From Bacillota bacterium (GTDB taxonomy: Bacteria; Bacillota; Clostridia; Christensenellales; SZUA-584): DNA of 6,230 nucleotides. How positions within the stretch are numbered: position 1 is the stretch's first letter; each line of letters opens with the position of its first letter. The position numbers were made by a program, and so were the translations under genes. The stretch lies in assembly GCA_023399095.1 (NCBI GenBank), contig JAEWQS010000027.1, positions 1 through 6,230 of the forward strand. Reading direction: 5' to 3'. Below the pieces are notes generated by a model, which was given only the letters and a program-made list of their open reading frames with translations, was not told the DNA's origin and searched no databases. Positions 5,789 through 6,230 of this stretch are shown in pieces.

Positions 5789-5818
5789 TAAAATAGCCGC
5801 GAACACGCGGCTATTTTA
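5789..5818 (-). terminator. Rho-independent terminator of the S9 peptidase gene, possibly bidirectional
   Basis: A perfect 13-bp stem (5789-5801 paired with 5806-5818) has a four-base loop and a GC-rich core next to the loop (GCCGCG/CGCGGC). AT-rich ends give TATTTTATTT on the exiting side of the minus-strand transcript. It lies 24 nt beyond the stop of the peptidase gene, and its U-tract runs up to the -35 of the next promoter. Confidence 0.85.
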
Positions 5819-5841
5819 CATAAACCAAATGATACAAGCGA

Positions 5842-6230
5842 TTATTCCGCTCGGCCACCTAAGTTCTCAGCCAAAAACTCCTCCATCGTCGAATAGAACT
5901 TTGTCATATCCTCCTGCGAGTTAAAGCCGTGGCCGCTGTCGGGGAATAGCAGATAATTAACTGGCACGCCCGCTTTTTTCAGCGCATCCACCATCTGATC
6001 TGATTCCTGCTGCGGCACGCGCACGTCGTTGCCGCCCTGCGCGATAAGCATGGGAATCTCCACCTGATCTGCGAAATAAAGCGGAGAGCGCGACTTCATG
6101 AGTTCCTGTTCCTTATCCGGGTCGCCCACGGCACGGATAAGATCCTGATACTCGATGGACCACTTGGCGGGTATCGATTCGACAAAGGTGAGCAGGCTTG
6201 ACGGCCCGAAGGCATCCACCGCGCATTTGA
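5842..6230 (-). CDS. S9 family peptidase (prolyl oligopeptidase / acylaminoacyl-peptidase type), C-terminal part
   Basis: This is the last 128 residues of an alpha/beta-hydrolase serine peptidase of family S9, which cuts short peptides or releases blocked or dipeptide N-termini. The rest lies beyond the right edge; the frame enters from there as KCAVDAFGPSSLLTF, which matches the region just after the catalytic-serine strand in this family. The catalytic acid is the Asp in GGNDVRVPQQESDQM and the catalytic His is in DSGHGF, both correctly spaced; the nucleophilic Ser is outside the window. The GTG near 6217-6219 is an internal valine codon, not a start. The gene ends 24 nt before a strong terminator and so appears to be transcribed separately from the TetR-type operon. 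Localisation cannot be judged without the N-terminus. Confidence 0.85.
   Translation of the reverse strand, partial: KCAVDAFGPSSLLTFVESIPAKWSIEYQDLIRAVGDPDKEQELMKSRSPLYFADQVEIPMLIAQGGNDVRVPQQESDQMVDALKKAGVPVNYLLFPDSGHGFNSQEDMTKFYSTMEEFLAENLGGRAE

Noticed and set aside
6217..6219. GTG as the start of a small 125-residue hydrolase
   Set aside because: The frame continues upstream to the window edge with peptidase-like residues, and the fragment lacks the catalytic Ser region, so it is the end of a longer S9 peptidase.

Overview
The window looks like chromosomal DNA from an anaerobic low-to-mid GC Firmicute, most likely a member of the Clostridia. The evidence is the gene content: a clostridial-type stand-alone aspartokinase with a KFGGSS motif, a DUF1015 protein, an EFR1-type flavodoxin/ferredoxin fusion, and a C_GCAxxG_C_C redox protein. 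Strong Shine-Dalgarno sequences and sigma-A-like promoters agree with this. I cannot place the organism at species level. Seven genes are recognisable; the two at the window edges are cut. All are on the minus strand except one at about 3.9-4.3 kb. No mobile element, RNA gene or CRISPR array was seen.

Region 1 (1-3671, minus strand) is a tight three-gene operon, read right to left: a DUF1015 protein, an aspartate kinase, and an AEC-family (auxin efflux carrier/malate permease type) membrane transporter cut by the left edge. The gaps are 3 and 9 nt, and the transporter's Shine-Dalgarno overlaps the kinase stop codon. A good extended -10 promoter sits just upstream. The Shine-Dalgarno position argues that the DUF1015 protein starts at an internal ATG (3604) rather than the upstream GTG (3625). 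The DUF1015 protein carries a long acidic tail ending in a short, very basic peptide.

Region 2 (3605-3901) is a divergent intergenic stretch. It contains the operon promoter, a plus-strand promoter for the next gene, two perfect inverted repeats in that gene's predicted leader, and a short plus-strand reading frame with protein-like composition but no good start. That frame may be a gene remnant.

Region 3 (3902-5841) is a small redox block. A C_GCAxxG_C_C four-cysteine protein (plus strand) converges, with only 2 nt between the stop codons, on an operon of a TetR/AcrR-type regulator followed by an EFR1-type flavodoxin/ferredoxin protein (minus strand). The regulator's promoter is a TTGACA-18-TAAAAT element. 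Its spacer and -10 lie inside a perfect 12-bp inverted repeat, with further copies of the half-site around it, which is a textbook layout for autorepression. A 13-bp-stem terminator of the next upstream gene abuts the -35 of this promoter.

Region 4 (5842-6230, minus strand) is the C-terminal end of an S9 (prolyl oligopeptidase) family peptidase cut by the right edge. Its Asp and His catalytic residues are visible; the Ser lies outside the window.

Nothing here is a clearly new system. The best leads are the operator of the TetR-EFR1 operon, the unexplained tail of the DUF1015 protein and its coupling to aspartokinase and a transporter, and the coding-like remnant and structured leader between 3655 and 3901.
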